Assembly: GCA_030674155.1 (NCBI GenBank)
Contig: CM060334.1
Span: 17,776,541-17,840,540, forward strand
From: Stramonita haemastoma
Taxonomy: Eukaryota; Mollusca; Gastropoda; Neogastropoda; Muricidae
Length of the DNA: 64,000 bases
Reading direction: 5' to 3'
In this document: one piece after another, positions 40,531 through 52,114 of the stretch
Layout: the number at the start of each line of letters is the position of its first letter
How positions within the stretch are numbered: position 1 is the stretch's first letter
The notes under the pieces: model-generated
Databases searched by the model: none
What the model was told of the DNA's origin: nothing
The model's input: the letters and a program-made list of their open reading frames with translations, nothing else
Program-made: the position numbers and the translations under genes

Positions 40531-40537
40531 GAGTCAT
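40531..40537 (-). CDS. SERF2: SERF family protein, exon 1 (start codon)
   Basis: On the minus strand, ATGACTC is followed by the donor GTAAGT. Spliced to exon 2 it reads M-T-R-G-N-Q-R-E, identical to the first eight residues of human SERF2, which fixes this very small coding exon and the start. The 5' UTR runs up from 40538. No in-frame alternative start is needed. The three coding exons (7, 124 and 79 nt) give a complete frame with correct phases. Confidence 0.93.
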
Positions 40538-40676
40538 GTTTATGGCAGCCGAATCGCTTCAACCAGGCTGGAAAAAGAAAAAAAGGTCGATTTCAATCGA
40601 CAAAGCAATGCTACGTCCAAAGAGAAACCACAACCAGAAGGAACTAGCTGTATATTAACCAGCAGGCTTTGCAAGT

Positions 40677-40684
40677 TGACGTCA
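40677..40684. promoter_or_regulatory. CRE-type octamer upstream of SERF
   Basis: TGACGTCA, the full palindromic CREB/ATF site, lies 140 bp upstream of the SERF start codon and between the two divergent genes. The match is exact; use is inferred from position. Confidence 0.5.
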
Positions 40685-41129
40685 TTTGTACAGCTGCAAC
40701 TATGTACCTCAATAAACCAAAATATTTTATCACATTCACATTCAACTCTAGTTTGCTTTCTAAATCACAGAACTAAAGGAAAAATAAGCACAGATATTGA
40801 AAACGAAAAATAAGTAATTAGAAATGAGAACAAAGTCACATGATAACATATTCCTTTTTTAAATTTCCTATGAAAGGCTAGCCCTATCACCATCAATCAT
40901 AGCTCAGAGAATGGTTTCGATACAAGGCCTAGGCTACAACGAAAATACAAGTGAAAACAGTAAGGTTTCTTTTCACTTCTTCTTTCCTTTTATTTCTTTC
41001 TTTACTTTTGTGTACTAGAAGTGTTGGTCTCTTGCTGCAGTTCCCCTGCACTGTATGTTCCTTATCTACATGTAAAATAGAAACAGTGGCATATTTTTTG
41101 TTTCGATTTTGGTATTATGTCATCTTAGT

Positions 41130-41167
41130 TACCACTTCCGTCTGCTAGCGCGGGTTTGCAGAACTCC
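41130..41167 (+). promoter_or_regulatory. Possible SUB1 first-exon/promoter region
   Basis: A locally CpG-bearing stretch (TTCCGTCTGCTAGCGCGGG) is followed by a donor-like TCC|GTGAGT at about 41167. SUB1's start exon is preceded by an acceptor, so an untranslated first exon must lie upstream, and this is the best nearby candidate. It is not proven. Confidence 0.25.
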
Positions 41168-42282
41168 GTGAGTGGTTGGTGAACACGGGTGTTTGCACGG
41201 AACTGAATTGGTAAAATTGTTAGTGACAGCTCGTGGGCCTGCTTTATTCTTTATTTTCTAACCAAATTGAAGCAAAGCTGTTGCAAGACAGTCTTTTGAA
41301 GGCATTTTAATGAAAAGTATCCTTTAAAAAAAAATTTGGAATCATTGTGAATTAAGTAATATACCGGTGTTCAATATGTGCAATGGTGGTGGTTGTATTT
41401 ATTTTTTTTTATTCTTTAATATTGAGGATAATGGAATAAGCGCTCGTCTGCTTATTGTAGGCTAGCTCAAGAGGACTTGACTTGAGCGTATGTGTAATGG
41501 CATAAAGGTAAAATTCATATTCCATCTTTAAACATTCATATTCAATATCCAGACTGCCCACAACGTTACTTCACAACAAATTTTACATTTTTTGCCCCGT
41601 CTACGTTATAAAGGACCATTTCTGGATTTTTTTTCGGTTTGGGTTTTTTCAGTGTTCAAACTAGTCTCGAAGTAGAGCTCAATGAGTCATTGCTAACGAC
41701 ATTAGGCATAGTTAGTTTTTTTGTTTGTTTTTTTTTGCATGGACGGGAACATTTGGAAGATGGCAGTATTGAAATTTGAATACATATATATTATAGCATT
41801 GGTTGTGTATGTTTTAGGGCAAGAGGAAGAATTTAAAAAAAGCGTTATTTCTAGAGGAGTGTTTAGCTTTAGTCTTTGAATTGGCCAAGTTCTCAGTGTT
41901 TGACTTTAAAAAAATAAAAAAAATTTTTAAAAACTGTAAGAAAAAAGTAAACTTGAAAGTTTCATTGCACTTTTTTTTTTTAAATGCATGAAATAAAAAA
42001 CTTGACCTTGATCTAAACACTAACACAGTAACAGTAAAGTGGGCTTAACACTCACAATTATGTTTGAATTAATAACAGTGCTTTGGGGAGAAGGGGGGGG
42101 GGGGGGGTAATTTGTCACTGAAAGTTACTTTCCCCGACTCAAGTGGTTAAACAGGGCAGGTAACCCATTTACCGCTGGGTGAAGTGGGGGACTTTGCTGA
42201 AGGCAAGGCACCCAAATGGTCACCCATCCACTTGTTAATGAGAGAGGGGAGGAAGAAATCTGGCTTAATTCAGCAAGGAGTA
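41168..42282. other. Sequence between the SERF/SUB1 promoter region and the next SINE
   Basis: AT-rich, probably SUB1 intron 1. It includes a SINE tail motif (ATTGAGGATAATGGAATAAG) at about 41423-41455 and a G-run near 42092. No exon seen. Confidence 0.45.
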
Positions 42283-42832
42283 GGGAGGCAGGATGGCAAG
42301 ATGTTCACCTGCCAACAAATAAACCGTGAGGTTCTGGGTTTGATTCTCATATCACCCTTTCTTCCTAGTTTGACCAGAAATATAGAACTGAATGTGATTT
42401 GAAGTCCTTCGGATGAAACATAGCTATCCGTTTCCCACTTTCAGCTGCTCATCTGCTATTCATTCCAAATCCACCCCATCCCAGCTCCAGCGAGGGCCAG
42501 TTGGTATTAATTATAGCAGGAACTGACCACACTTGGACTAGGTAAAAGGAAGGGGCGTGCTAAATTTTGCACTCTTGACTGAGTGATGTTGGATTTGCAT
42601 GATGTGGAAACCCAAGTCCCTGTGTGCGAGAATGTATGCAGAACATCTTGCACATTAAAATCCTGTTCCACCTTTTAGAGTAGGTCATTGTTAACACACA
42701 TGCACACAGTCATGTTTAGACACCACCCTGGAGTGAGAATGTGGCTACCAAAATTGGCGGGGGGGGGGGTTGCATACGCAAAAAAAATCACCTTTGGTAA
42801 ACCATTGGAGCTCTGGCTGAGGAACAAAAACA
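42283..42832 (+). mobile_element. SINE family A, near full length, tail type 1
   Basis: The clearest copy. Head GGAGGCAGGATGGCAAGATG then TTCACCTGCC; box-B-like GGTTCTGGGTTTGATTCTC; CTTCCTAGTTTGACCAG; GAAGTCCTTCGGATGAAACA. Then GCAGAACATCTTGCACATTA, CCTGTTCCACCTTTTAGAGT, TTTAGACACCACCCTGGAGT, a G-run and TTGCATACGC. It ends GGAGCTCTGGCTGAGGAACA with an A-rich tail. No coding capacity. Confidence 0.8.
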
Positions 42833-43635
42833 AAATTTAACTCAGTGGGTGCCCTTCTAGAGAGGAAGTCGTTCATAAATTCACTGAGTGCACTTTCAAG
42901 TTCGCTGCTGTGACTTCGTTTTTTTGTTGTTGGTTGGTTGGGGTATTTTTGTGTGTGTGGTTTTTTTTTTTTGTTTGTTGTTGTTTTTTTTACTACTATA
43001 GTTTGAGAGGATTTTTCTTCCAGCATTAACATTTAATGATTTAATTATAGTTATACTGACTCCACAGCCAACTTGGCTGAAGTCCTTTTGATAAGTCTTG
43101 TAACCAAGGTCCTCTGTGTGTGTGTATCGTAGAACATCTTGAATGCGCTTTTATTGGAAAGGCTGTGTGCGGTCAGTGATTTTGATGACATGTACTTCAC
43201 TCTGCATGCACCTTGCTGTCTGGAAAAGAACGAGATCTGCCAGGTTCAGTATGCCCATGGCACAGTCAGTGTTACAGTGCCTGAAAAATGAGTACAAAAA
43301 ATACTGTACAGTACCTTACCTTCTCAAGGGGTTAGGGAGAAGTCAGTCATGATCAGTATCATTAATAATAATACCAGTGTTCAATTTTGTTGGTCATTCT
43401 AGGGAACTTAAGAAAAGTACTGTGACTGATAAAATCAAATGTCAGTAATTTGAGTTAAAAAAAACAAACCAAACTATGTGTTTGGCAGACATGTTTTTAA
43501 AAAAAAAAAAAATTTTTTCATTCCTCAGCATGAATACATAATATTTTTGTTTTTAAATTGAACACAACTTTTATTGTAATTACCTTGCAATGAAGAAAAT
43601 CATGTGTAAATTTAAAAAAAAAATCTTTTATATAG

Positions 43636-43850
43636 AGGATAATGGAATAAGCACATATGTGCATTTTTTACATCGGATCCAGTCCCCGTGTGTATGCGGT
43701 TTTGTAAATTTTGTCATCTGTTCCAGTGACACACATTGACCTACTCTTTTGAAAAGTCGAACTGGTTTTAATGTGTGCACAGGATGTTCTGCGTGGGTTC
43801 GCACATGGGGCCTCAGTTTATAGTCTTATCGAAGGACTTTTGTATGATGT
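43636..43850 (-). mobile_element. SINE family A copy, tail type 2, reversed
   Basis: The + strand begins GAGGATAATGGAATAAGCAC and runs TTTTGTAAATTTTGTCATCT, GACCTACTCTTTTGAAAAGT, GTGTGCACAGGATGTTCTGC. It ends CAGTTTATAGTCTTATC. Colinear with 33468-33685. Confidence 0.8.
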
Positions 43851-44056
43851 AATAAACAATCCACAGGTGAGAGGCTTGGAAAGGGGATTTTGGGGGGGGG
43901 GGGGGGGGGTAATGAAGAAGAAAAATTGGTATTATAAATTATGATTTGCACTGAGGTATTGTCATTTTGAATTAAGTGGCAAAAGCGATATTTCAAGTTT
44001 GATCTAAGATGTGACACATATGTTTAGCAGGTTGACATTTGCATCATTTTGTCCAG

Positions 44057-44110
44057 ATCATCATCCCCAGGAAGCTAGTTGAACTGACAGACGCTGCAGT
44101 ACTCGGCAAA
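44057..44110 (+). other. SUB1 5' UTR segment
   Basis: Follows an acceptor (TTTTGTCCAG) and leads straight to the ATG with context CGGCAAAATGCCC. A second AG at 44070 is an alternative acceptor. It shows that SUB1 has an untranslated exon further upstream. Confidence 0.6.
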
Positions 44111-44170
44111 ATGCCCAAATCCAAGGAAATCGTGTCCTCCTCTGATGAAGAGTCCAGCAGTGGCTCTGAT
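44111..44170 (+). CDS. SUB1: SUB1/PC4 transcription coactivator, exon 1 (start)
   Basis: ATG then PKSKEIVSSSDEESSSGSD, 20 codons ending in phase 0 at a GAT|GTAGGT donor. Human PC4 starts MPKSKELVSSSSSGSD, so start and family are clear. The acidic-serine stretch is the SEAC region, whose phosphorylation by CK2 controls DNA binding in vertebrates. PC4 binds single-stranded and melted DNA, helps activators recruit RNA polymerase II, and acts in DNA repair and chromatin compaction. The gene runs to 52194 over four coding exons. Confidence 0.95.
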
Positions 44171-44254
44171 GTAGGTACACTGTTTCTTTTGTAGTGTTTA
44201 CTAAGATTATTTTGATTTCTGCAACTAGTACATTTTTTATTTGTAGAACTTTGT

Positions 44255-44890
44255 AGTAGTAGGCACCCATCAGTCTCGGAAGACTTTGGAGTTGCGCTCT
44301 AGTCTTTAGAGCGCAAAGCCTGGGTAAGTAAGTATGGAGGGCAAGCTGTAGTTGTACAGCACATAATTAGCTGCATTTCTCTGTGTACTATTGTATTGCT
44401 GTAAGTGTATGGTATTAAGTGTATATAACTATATTGTTTCTGTGTGGTAAGTGATGTGCAGGTTATGAAAAAAACAAATTATACATGGTGGACTTTTCTG
44501 TGTGGGGTTTTTTTTTTTTTTAACTAGGAAAAGATAATGGATATTTTAAAGGGGGGGGGGGGGGGTTGTTTGGTTGGGGTTTTTTGCTGCCTCATCATCT
44601 GTTACGTTCCAATCCTTGCTGTTCCTGCGCCGCTCATTTCAATTTCCCCGCCACAACCATACCCAGGTTCGTCATGTCTCATCCTCAGGATCAGAAGTCT
44701 ACTGGGAGCTCATCAATATTAGGTCACCGTGGGGCCACCAGCCAGAGGGGCCCTGCACTGCTGCTGGGTCACTTTGGTGGTGTTCAGTAGTGCCTGTTCT
44801 GAGCTAACATACGCAGGTCACCACCTACTAAGCCCCCTACTAACGACAGTATTAGCTTGAGTCATGGAGCCAGAGACCAGTTTGTGGTAA
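44255..44890 (+). repeat. Dispersed repeat in SUB1 intron (shared with 63.3 kb)
   Basis: It includes GGCACCCATCAGTCTCGGAA then GACTTTGGAGTTGCGCTCT, and later GCCACCAGCCAGAGGGGCCC followed by TGCACTGCTGC. The second block recurs at about 63374-63402 with few changes. GC content is above that of the surrounding intron. I do not recognise the element, and open frames of 61-77 codons on the + strand have no family features. Confidence 0.6.
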
Positions 44891-46065
44891 AAAAAATTTT
44901 GATCTGCAGTTTAAGGGAACCAGTTTTGTTATTTTCTAAGTTTTGTTGCACATTGTGAAGTATTATGAATCCATCTTTTTACAAGAAAGTTTCTGGAAAA
45001 ATTAAAAAAAAAAAAAAAAAATCACACCTTGTCCTGAGCCACATTAACTCTTTCATTCCCCAATTTACACTTGCTATTGCTTCCCTTTATTCCCAGCTTC
45101 CTCTTGTCTGTTTCTTCCCTTCATTCCCGGATTTACAGACCAAAACACTTAGCATAGTGGGGTACTTACTTTACAGACTTACGGCAGTAGCCCATATTAT
45201 ATGAACCAAAGAATGTCATATATCATTGTGTAGGAAATTGATGTGAGATGGTGTTGGTGACCATGTTGACACTTCACAGTAACATGACAGGTGACACAGG
45301 TGTAAAACAGGTAAGTTGACAGTAAAAAAACAGGTATGCCATCATGCACTCCATGCAGATCAGTATTTTTCTAGCCAGTTGTATGTTTCGTGCTTGTACT
45401 CACCAACTGATGCCTCATGTACATCCCCTTGCATTGTTTATGTGAATACTCCATGAGAATTGTCTCCATTGTCACCATGATTGTCCCCAACACATCAACA
45501 GTTTATTCTCTTTTTTGTAGACTGTGTATGACTACCACACACCAATAAAGAGAGCAAGCCCCACACTATTTTGCACACTTTTTATATACAGAGAGCATTT
45601 ACATGTTCTCTAATTACATATGTCTGCCCTTCTGTCCAAGTATCACATGATATGTCACACACAGGTGACACATGTATAATACACCTTGATCAGAATCCGA
45701 ATTCTCTCCACCTTCCATTTTCACAGCCAAGAAATAAGCCACATCTTCAAACACACTCTTACACTCATTCTAAAACCAACTAATTTCTCAAGCGACTACT
45801 TTCTCACGAGTTTGGGGGGGGGGGGGGGTAGAGAGGGGGGGTGAGAGCTGGAAGACCAATGCTGGAACTGCATTCCATTCACAGCTACTACTACATATAG
45901 ACTGGGTAGTGACTGAAGGGGCAAGATGCTGACAGGTCAAGATTAATGAGGGAGGGAGGGGAGGAGGAAGGGAGGCTGCCCAGCCTGGAATTTCTTACAT
46001 AAACAAAGACCCGTTAGTGGCTGACAACTGATAAGCAACTAACGGGAAGAACAGAGCGCTTGCTG

Positions 46066-46150
46066 AGCCCGGTTTACCGGGCTGTGGGAAGGAAAGGAAG
46101 AAAAGTCTGCAGACCGGTAAACCGGGCTGTGGGAATGAAAGAATTAAGAA
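46066..46150. repeat. Two tandem units with CCGGTTTACCGG-type hairpins
   Basis: AGCCCGGTTTACCGGGCT (8-bp arms, TT centre) followed by GTGGGAAGGAAAGGAAG, then ACCGGTAAACCGGGCTGTGG followed by GAATGAAAGAATTAAG. The second unit repeats the first with the central TTT/AAA inverted. Confidence 0.75.
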
Positions 46151-46531
46151 AGGACAGAGAATTTTTCGACATGGTTCTGCAGTCTGTAAAGCTATTTTCA
46201 AAAGTCAGAATGAAGAAATGTATTAAAAAAAAATTCTGAACATCATTTAATAGTACAGGGACTCTGAACTGTTATGTTGGAAGTAACTTATAACCTGGTC
46301 TGCAGATCTTTGTAAATTAAATTCTGTGTTTTTGTGTGTGTTTTTTTCTAAGCTGTTGTATGATGTTGTTGAGGAAACAGTGGTATAGGAAAACCAGTGC
46401 AGATAGTCACTCACAACCATTATTTTTAATATGATTTATCAAGGATTCATTAAAAAAAAAAAAAAAAACTTAGAAAAAATGTTGGTGATGAACCTCTGTA
46501 CATCATGTTCATTTTTTTCTTCTCTGTTTAG

Positions 46532-46659
46532 GCCCCAAAGCCCAAGAAGAGGAAGGCAGAGGAGCCTCCCAAAAAGCAGAGAAGAAATCTGACTCAGGAA
46601 AAAGCAAAGCTGCTCCCAAAGAGTACGAAAAAGGACCCAACGGGGAGCTTATGTTTCAG
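46532..46659 (+). CDS. SUB1: SUB1/PC4, exon 2 (basic linker), with apparent 1-base deletion
   Basis: A 128-nt exon with acceptor TCTCTGTTTAG and donor CAG|GTCAGT. Entered in phase 0 it reads APKPKKRKAEEPPKK, the Lys-rich PC4 linker, but then goes out of frame. One frame over, the rest reads AEKKSDSGKSKAAPKEYEKG then PNGELMFQ, which leads correctly into exon 3. The switch lies at the A5 run at about 46571-46575, and one extra A would make the exon 129 nt and restore both halves. As written, translation runs out of frame to a stop early in exon 3. An assembly or sequencing error in a homopolymer is more likely than a null allele, since exons 1, 3 and 4 are intact. Confidence 0.88.
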
Positions 46660-49091
46660 GTCAGTAAAAAGTCTGCTATTTTTGATGAATGTATATCTAC
46701 ATGTGAACATGGCACAGAATACCATAGTGGGTAGTGTTGGACTTGAGTTCAAATAGGTTTTAGGTATAAAAAGTCTATTTGTTATAAATGTAGACTTGGC
46801 ACAGGATAGCATAGTAGTTATTGTTGGACTTGTGTCCAGATATGTTTTTAGGTAGATTATTGGGTGAGCAGTTAGAGAAGGGATTTGGGGATAAGAGGGG
46901 AGTGGGTATTCTTATTCCATACCCTCAGCCAATCTTCCATTTATGACTTTACACCAGTGCCGTGTCTGTGAATCCACACTTGTCTTTGGCACAAGTTAAA
47001 AACAGTCAATATAAACTTTTCATGGATAGGTGTCTTTGTGTTCAAGGTATAGCATACACATCAGTTCACTAATGCAGTATGTCAGTGCCTTATTGTCACT
47101 TATTTCAGAGTTACATAAATCAGCTGTGGGATTTTTCTTCCTTTCAGCGGAATTCTGCTGTCAGTAGTTACATTTCCATCATTTTAAACATTTTTCTGCT
47201 ATCAGAACAAAACTTCAGGCAAACAGCATTTCACTCTCCAACTGCAGTTTGCGTGTTGACCCATCTACATGTTTGAAGCTATGGGTGCGTGTGACCACCG
47301 AATATCTGAGGACACACGGTGTCTCCCTTTGTGTTATTCATACACCATAGTCTCACCCCCCTTATCGCTTCAGATATGCGTAGTGAACTTCCAGATTGTC
47401 AGCTACCAACATTTGCAATTTTTTCTTCAGTTCAGCGATTTTTGTGCTGATTTTAAACAAATTTACAGCGATGTCTTCGAGCAACAACTTTTAGGGGGAG
47501 CTGCTTTAATCTGGTGACAGTGATGACAAACTTTTTGAGGGATAATTGTTAAAAAAGAAAAATTTTAAGTGGCAGGATCTAAACTGATGTGGACTGAAAG
47601 ACTTGGAAGCTTCAGAGGATTCAAGAGTTGGTAAAGTAGATTCAAAAGAGTGTATTCACTGGTGATTGAGGGATGAAGATGACTAAGACAGTGGTGTAAA
47701 CAACAAGGGGGGGGGGGGGGGGGGGAATACCTGAATGTTTGAAAATGAATGAATTTCATGAAAATTGTGGCTCCAGAAACATGCTAAATGATGCTGGTGG
47801 GTATATTTTGTTCAGTTTTCCTTTGAAGTGCAAAATAAAATTAAAACTAACCATAACCTAAAATCCGCAAATTTCCACACAGCATGGCATTCTTGTAAAA
47901 ATTTCATTGAAACAGATTAAAATTACAACTTATAGAGGTGTCGGAGCAGCTGTTAATGATGACACAATATGACAGGAAACATCCCCTTGGAACAATAGGG
48001 GGAAAAAGTCACTTGCCTTGAGAGACACTCTACACAAGTTTATCCGGCCTTGATGACATCACTTGCACGTTACGTTTTTTGTTATTAGTGATTCTACTTT
48101 TCTTTTCTAGTTTTTTATCCTTATTTTTTTATTTAACATTCTGACTTTTATTTATTCTTTTTTTTTTTTACATTAATTTTATATGTCTTTGTGCAGGTTT
48201 CAGATTTTTCTTTCTATCAATGTCCTTAATCTATTTTGAATGTTATTATTATTACTATTCTTTCTTTTTTTTTGATTGATTTTAATTTTTGCAAGATAAT
48301 GTGCTGTTGTATTTTGATTATCCATTAATATCCAACATTTTATTTCATGTATCATGGCATTTTATTTCTTTAATATAAAACATGCAAAATTGAATAAAAG
48401 TTATTAAAAAAAATTAAAACTAACCATGACCTGATTTCAGTGGCTGTTTGCCACCCTGTGGGCTTGTTTGTGTGTTAGCATATTATTCTAGCGATATCTA
48501 AACATTTTCATTTTGCATGCCTGCATCTTGATGATGCTTTTACCCCATGAAATAGTTTATAAAAAAAAAAAAAAATTGAATAGCCACCAAAGCCAAGAAC
48601 CACCTCATCGTCATCACCATCAGCATTGAATAACAATCAAAACACTTAAAACCAAGAATTTAAAGGTGTCCGAAGATCGTGATGTTGCCAATAGAATTGC
48701 AATCTGCTACTCGTATTGTGCCACATTATTTTCCCAAGGGATGTAGTTGCCCCCCTCCCCTTTAAAAAAAAAAAATCAAGTGTTAAAGAATTGCAGTCAC
48801 TGTGCAGATGTGTAGAATTCTCTCTGTAAATTAATAAAACTTGTGTTACAAATTGTGCCTGTGTAAAGAGAATTCTTGTATTTATCAGTTAAAAGCTTTG
48901 GGACAGTGAAAATTGTAGTTTAGGAGGCAATATATATTTTTCATTCATGGCAATGGCGCATAAGAATTTTGTAGTTTGTGGATTTTCAGGCTTTATAAAT
49001 GATACTTTTAAAATTTGTGGTGTAATGATAAACATTTAACTGTTTGTGGTCAGTTATATTTTACCAGCCCCATGTGCTGTTTGTGTTTCAG
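46660..49091 (+). other. SUB1 intron
   Basis: AT-rich intron with a G-run of about 19 near 47708 and several T-runs. A short possible Y-rich acceptor context precedes exon 3. No further exon or known element identified. Confidence 0.6.
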
Positions 49092-49200
49092 TTGGCACGT
49101 GGTATGAGGTACGCTACAGTCAGTGAGTTTCGTGGAAAGGTGCTGGTCAGTATTCGTGAATACTACGAGAAAGACGGAGATATGCGACCTGGTAAAAAAG
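49092..49200 (+). CDS. SUB1: SUB1/PC4, exon 3 (ssDNA-binding core)
   Basis: A 109-nt exon with acceptor TTTGTGTTTCAG and donor AAAAAAG|GTCAGT. It reads [20 protein letters not shown] then [16 protein letters not shown] and ends in phase 1. This is the conserved beta-sheet core of PC4 (human [20 protein letters not shown] then REYWMDPEGEMKPGRK). It keeps the aromatic and basic positions that form the ssDNA groove, the MRY, FRGKV and IREYY blocks. Confidence 0.95.
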
Positions 49201-49272
49201 GTCAGTGTGTCCAAGTACTAGGTTATGTGTGTGTTTGTTTTTATGAATGTAGGCCTTTTCTTTCTTTTTCTA

Positions 49273-49300
49273 TGAGGATAATGGAATAAGCACTCGTATG

Positions 49301-49372
<72 letters not shown>

Positions 49373-49535
49373 TATCCAGTGCAAGTATGCTGTTTATGAA
49401 AATTTTGTCATCCATTCTCGATGGCACAATTGGCCTTCTCTACCAAAATGAGTAACAGATTTTTACTGTGTGTGCTAGATGTTCTGCGTGCAGTCACACA
49501 CAGGACCTTGGTTTATGGTCTCATCCAAAGGATAT
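49273..49535 (-). mobile_element. SINE family A copy, tail type 2, interrupted by AT/T repeats
   Basis: On the + strand, GAGGATAATGGAATAAGCAC is followed by an (AT)n of about 40 bp and a T-run of about 30, at about 49300-49371. Then TTTTGTCATCC, GGCACAATTGGCCTTCTCTA, GCTAGATGTTCTGCGTG and GGTTTATGGTCTCATCCAAA. The microsatellite grew inside the element. Confidence 0.75.
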
Positions 49536-49764
49536 GTGCGCACATCTGCTATTCCTAAATTTCTAACATGGTATGGCATTAAGTTTTTAGGAGAGTAAAA
49601 ACCATATCAGTTTATCAGTACGTAGAGCAAGGGATTTTGGGTTGTTCAGAAGCCATTTTGAGATTAAAAAAATAACAAAAACGTTTTTCTATTTGTCTTG
49701 TAGATTTTTTTTTTTTTTGGTAGATAACCGATATTTTTTATTATAATTTTTTCCCACTAACACA

Positions 49765-49845
49765 CTATGGCATACTCTTTCAAAAGTTGTAATAGATTTT
49801 AATATGTGCACAAGATGTTCTCTGTGTGTTGGATTTTGCACTGTG
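49765..49845 (-). mobile_element. SINE family A fragment, reversed
   Basis: AACACACTATGGCATACTCT then TTCAAAAGTTG, and AATATGTGCACAAGATGTTC, match the core of the other reversed copies. Only the core is present. Confidence 0.6.
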
Positions 49846-49879
49846 CATCCCAGAAAGTTGAAATCTGTGTCGGGTTTGG

Positions 49880-50115
49880 TTTGGAGCCAGGGGAATGGGA
49901 AAGCGTGGTGGTTCAGTGTTGTGCTGGTTATCTGACGGCCTGTATGGTACAAGGGTTGATCCACCAATGAGATGCCTGCTCTAGAGGATTTCTTCCCTGG
50001 AGTGAACATCAGTGCCAACTCCACTCCCCCCAAAGTCCTTCTGATGAGGCGTTCATCTTGTGCACACTTTAAAACCTGTTCCTCCTTCAAAAAGAGTAGG
50101 CCATTGTGTGCAACT
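49880..50115 (+). mobile_element. SINE family A copy, core in + orientation
   Basis: GGAATGGGAAAGCGTGGTGG, a box-B-like GGGTTGATCC, AAAGTCCTTCTGATGAGGCG, TCATCTTGTGCACACTTTAA and AACCTGTTCCTCCTTC, then AGAGTAGGCCATTGTGTGC. The head is diverged from the others. The 133-codon minus-strand frame across it is a repeat artefact. Confidence 0.65.
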
Positions 50116-50290
50116 AACCACTAGGCTGTCTTCTTCTCCCTCCCCCTTCTCTTACACCACAGTCATATGAGCTATTAGCTTGTAGCAAATTTTGCAATAT
50201 TTAAGTAGTGTTATGATTTTCATTAAGCAAGTCATTTAAAAAAAAAAAAAATAAATTTGAAGAGCATGATGTGTGAAAAGAGAACAGTCT

Positions 50291-50690
50291 GTGATGTACC
50301 ACAATATTTTGAGTCGCTATTGCCTGGAAGGACAATTTTTAGTAACATGTAGATCTGCAATAAAAAGGATATTTTATAAAAAAATTTGAATATTGGCAGC
50401 ACATTGAAAATTTATTTCGAACTGAAATGATAGACTGCACTTTAAGTGACAAAATGATGGTGTTAATTGGGTGTTTTTTAATGCGAATTTAAAGCAAAGA
50501 AGATTAATTACTTTTTTTATATTGAATACAGTAATCTTACAATAGTTTTATAACCACTCAAAATTGACAACTTGATCCCAACCTGCCTAAAAATGGCTTC
50601 TAGCAGAAAAGTGGATCAAGTGCAGTGCAATTTTTTATATTTTAAAAAAAAAAATTAGTGCAGCGTGACTCATCTCAAAAGATTGATCTC
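50291..50690 (+). mobile_element. MITE copy 3 (decayed)
   Basis: Same orientation as copy 1. End GTGATGTACCACAATATTTT then GAGTCGC; inside GAAATGATAGACTGCA, GTGACAAAATGA, TTGACAACTTGATCCCAACC then TGCCT, and GGCTTCTAGC. The right end is only partly kept (GCGTGACTCATCTC). Compare copy 1 at 26808-27230. Confidence 0.7.
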
Positions 50691-51234
50691 AAACTTGAGT
50701 TTTTGAATGGACTTAAGGCTGGATCCCAAACCAGAATCAGAGTTTTGGATTATGGGGAATCTAATATATATAGCTCAAAGGGGGAAAAAAAAAAAGTTGA
50801 GTTTAAAAAAAATAAATTTTTTAATAACTCCGAACGGGATTCAGAACTGTTTAAAATGTTGAGATTGGGTTAAAAAAAAAATCTTTTTTGAAATAACTCC
50901 GAACAGGATTCAGAACTGTTTAAATGTTGAGACTTATGTTTACAAATGATTTTAGTTGGGGAAAAAATCTTAAATTCTTGGGAGTTTAAAAAAAAAAAAA
51001 AAAAGCTTCAATTTGTGGTTAAAAAGGAGTAATGATTTCCTTGGCTAAAATTGTGGTTTTCAGTCTCCTGTAGTATGAAAATTGGTGCATTTGAAAGACT
51101 ACTCTTAAATTCTATAAACTCCCAAATTGAAATTGATATTTAAAAAAAAAAACGCTCACACACTATATGCAAAACCTTGTATGTGTGGAAAGCTAAACCA
51201 AGACAAAACCAAAAGAATTTTATTGAATGTGGGG

Positions 51235-51640
51235 AGTAGGATAGCCTAGTTGTGTGTTGCGCTGATAGATCTGATAGCCCGGGACCAAGTCACCACAAAA
51301 GTCCCCTTTTTAGGGAATTTTACCCTAGAGTTAATAATTAGTTCTGACACCTTCCCCCCCTCCGAAAAAAAAACAAAAAGAAGAAACCCCCTCCACTCCC
51401 CAAGAGTCCTTCAGATGAGACTCTTTCATGCACATTTTAAAAAATGCAGTCTGCCTTTTGGAAGAGTTGGCCTTTTTGTGCTGGTAGGAACGGATGACAA
51501 AATTTTAAAAATCCAATCCACAGAGGTGTATGTTTAGACACATCCCTGAAATTTGAATGCAGCTACTGGTAGGTAAAAAAGGTTGCATATGCAAAATCTC
51601 ATTTGTAGATGTCAAAAGTTCTAGCTGAGGATGAACAAAA
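51235..51640 (+). mobile_element. SINE family A copy with both tail segments
   Basis: Head GGGGAGTAGGATAGCCTAGT; box-B region replaced by CCCGGGACCAAGTC. Then GAGTCCTTCAGATGAGACTC, GCACATTTTAAAAAATGCAG and GGAACGGATGACAAAATTTT (start of tail type 2). TTTAGACACATCCCTGAAAT, TTGCATATGC and AGCTGAGGATGAACAAAA (tail type 1) follow. It shows the two tails can coexist in one copy. Confidence 0.7.
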
Positions 51641-52114
51641 TTCTGTGCAAAGTAGGAAGAGTGATGGTTTAGGATTACCAAACATTTAAATACTTTTTTG
51701 TTTTGTGACCTGTAGTGTTTGAAAATATTGTGATATATTGTGACCGACATCTTGTTCAGAAAAACAAGGGGCAGTTAAGGTGCCAGCTAGTCTGCAATAC
51801 AGGGAGTGATATTAAGAAATTTTTTTGACTTTTTCTGGTGTATGGGAGCCATTTTGTTTCTAAATTCAGCAAGGGTGAAATTTCCGCTGATATATAGTCA
51901 ATTTAGTTCATGAAATGTTTTAAAAATGTTTGTAAATGCCCATGAATGTGGGGTCATTTAAGTTTTTCTTTATTCTTGTGTCTGAAAATTATTGTGAACT
52001 CTTGAGGTGATACATTTCTCTTGTAAGAAGAAAGAGAGCAAAGAAGTTAACGAATGTGATTGATAATATTGATGGCAAAAATTGATATTAAAATTGCAAA
52101 GTTATCCTTTTCAG

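Noticed and set aside
49689..50090. 133-codon minus-strand frame
   Set aside because: It spans two SINE family A pieces in opposite orientation, so it is a repeat artefact.
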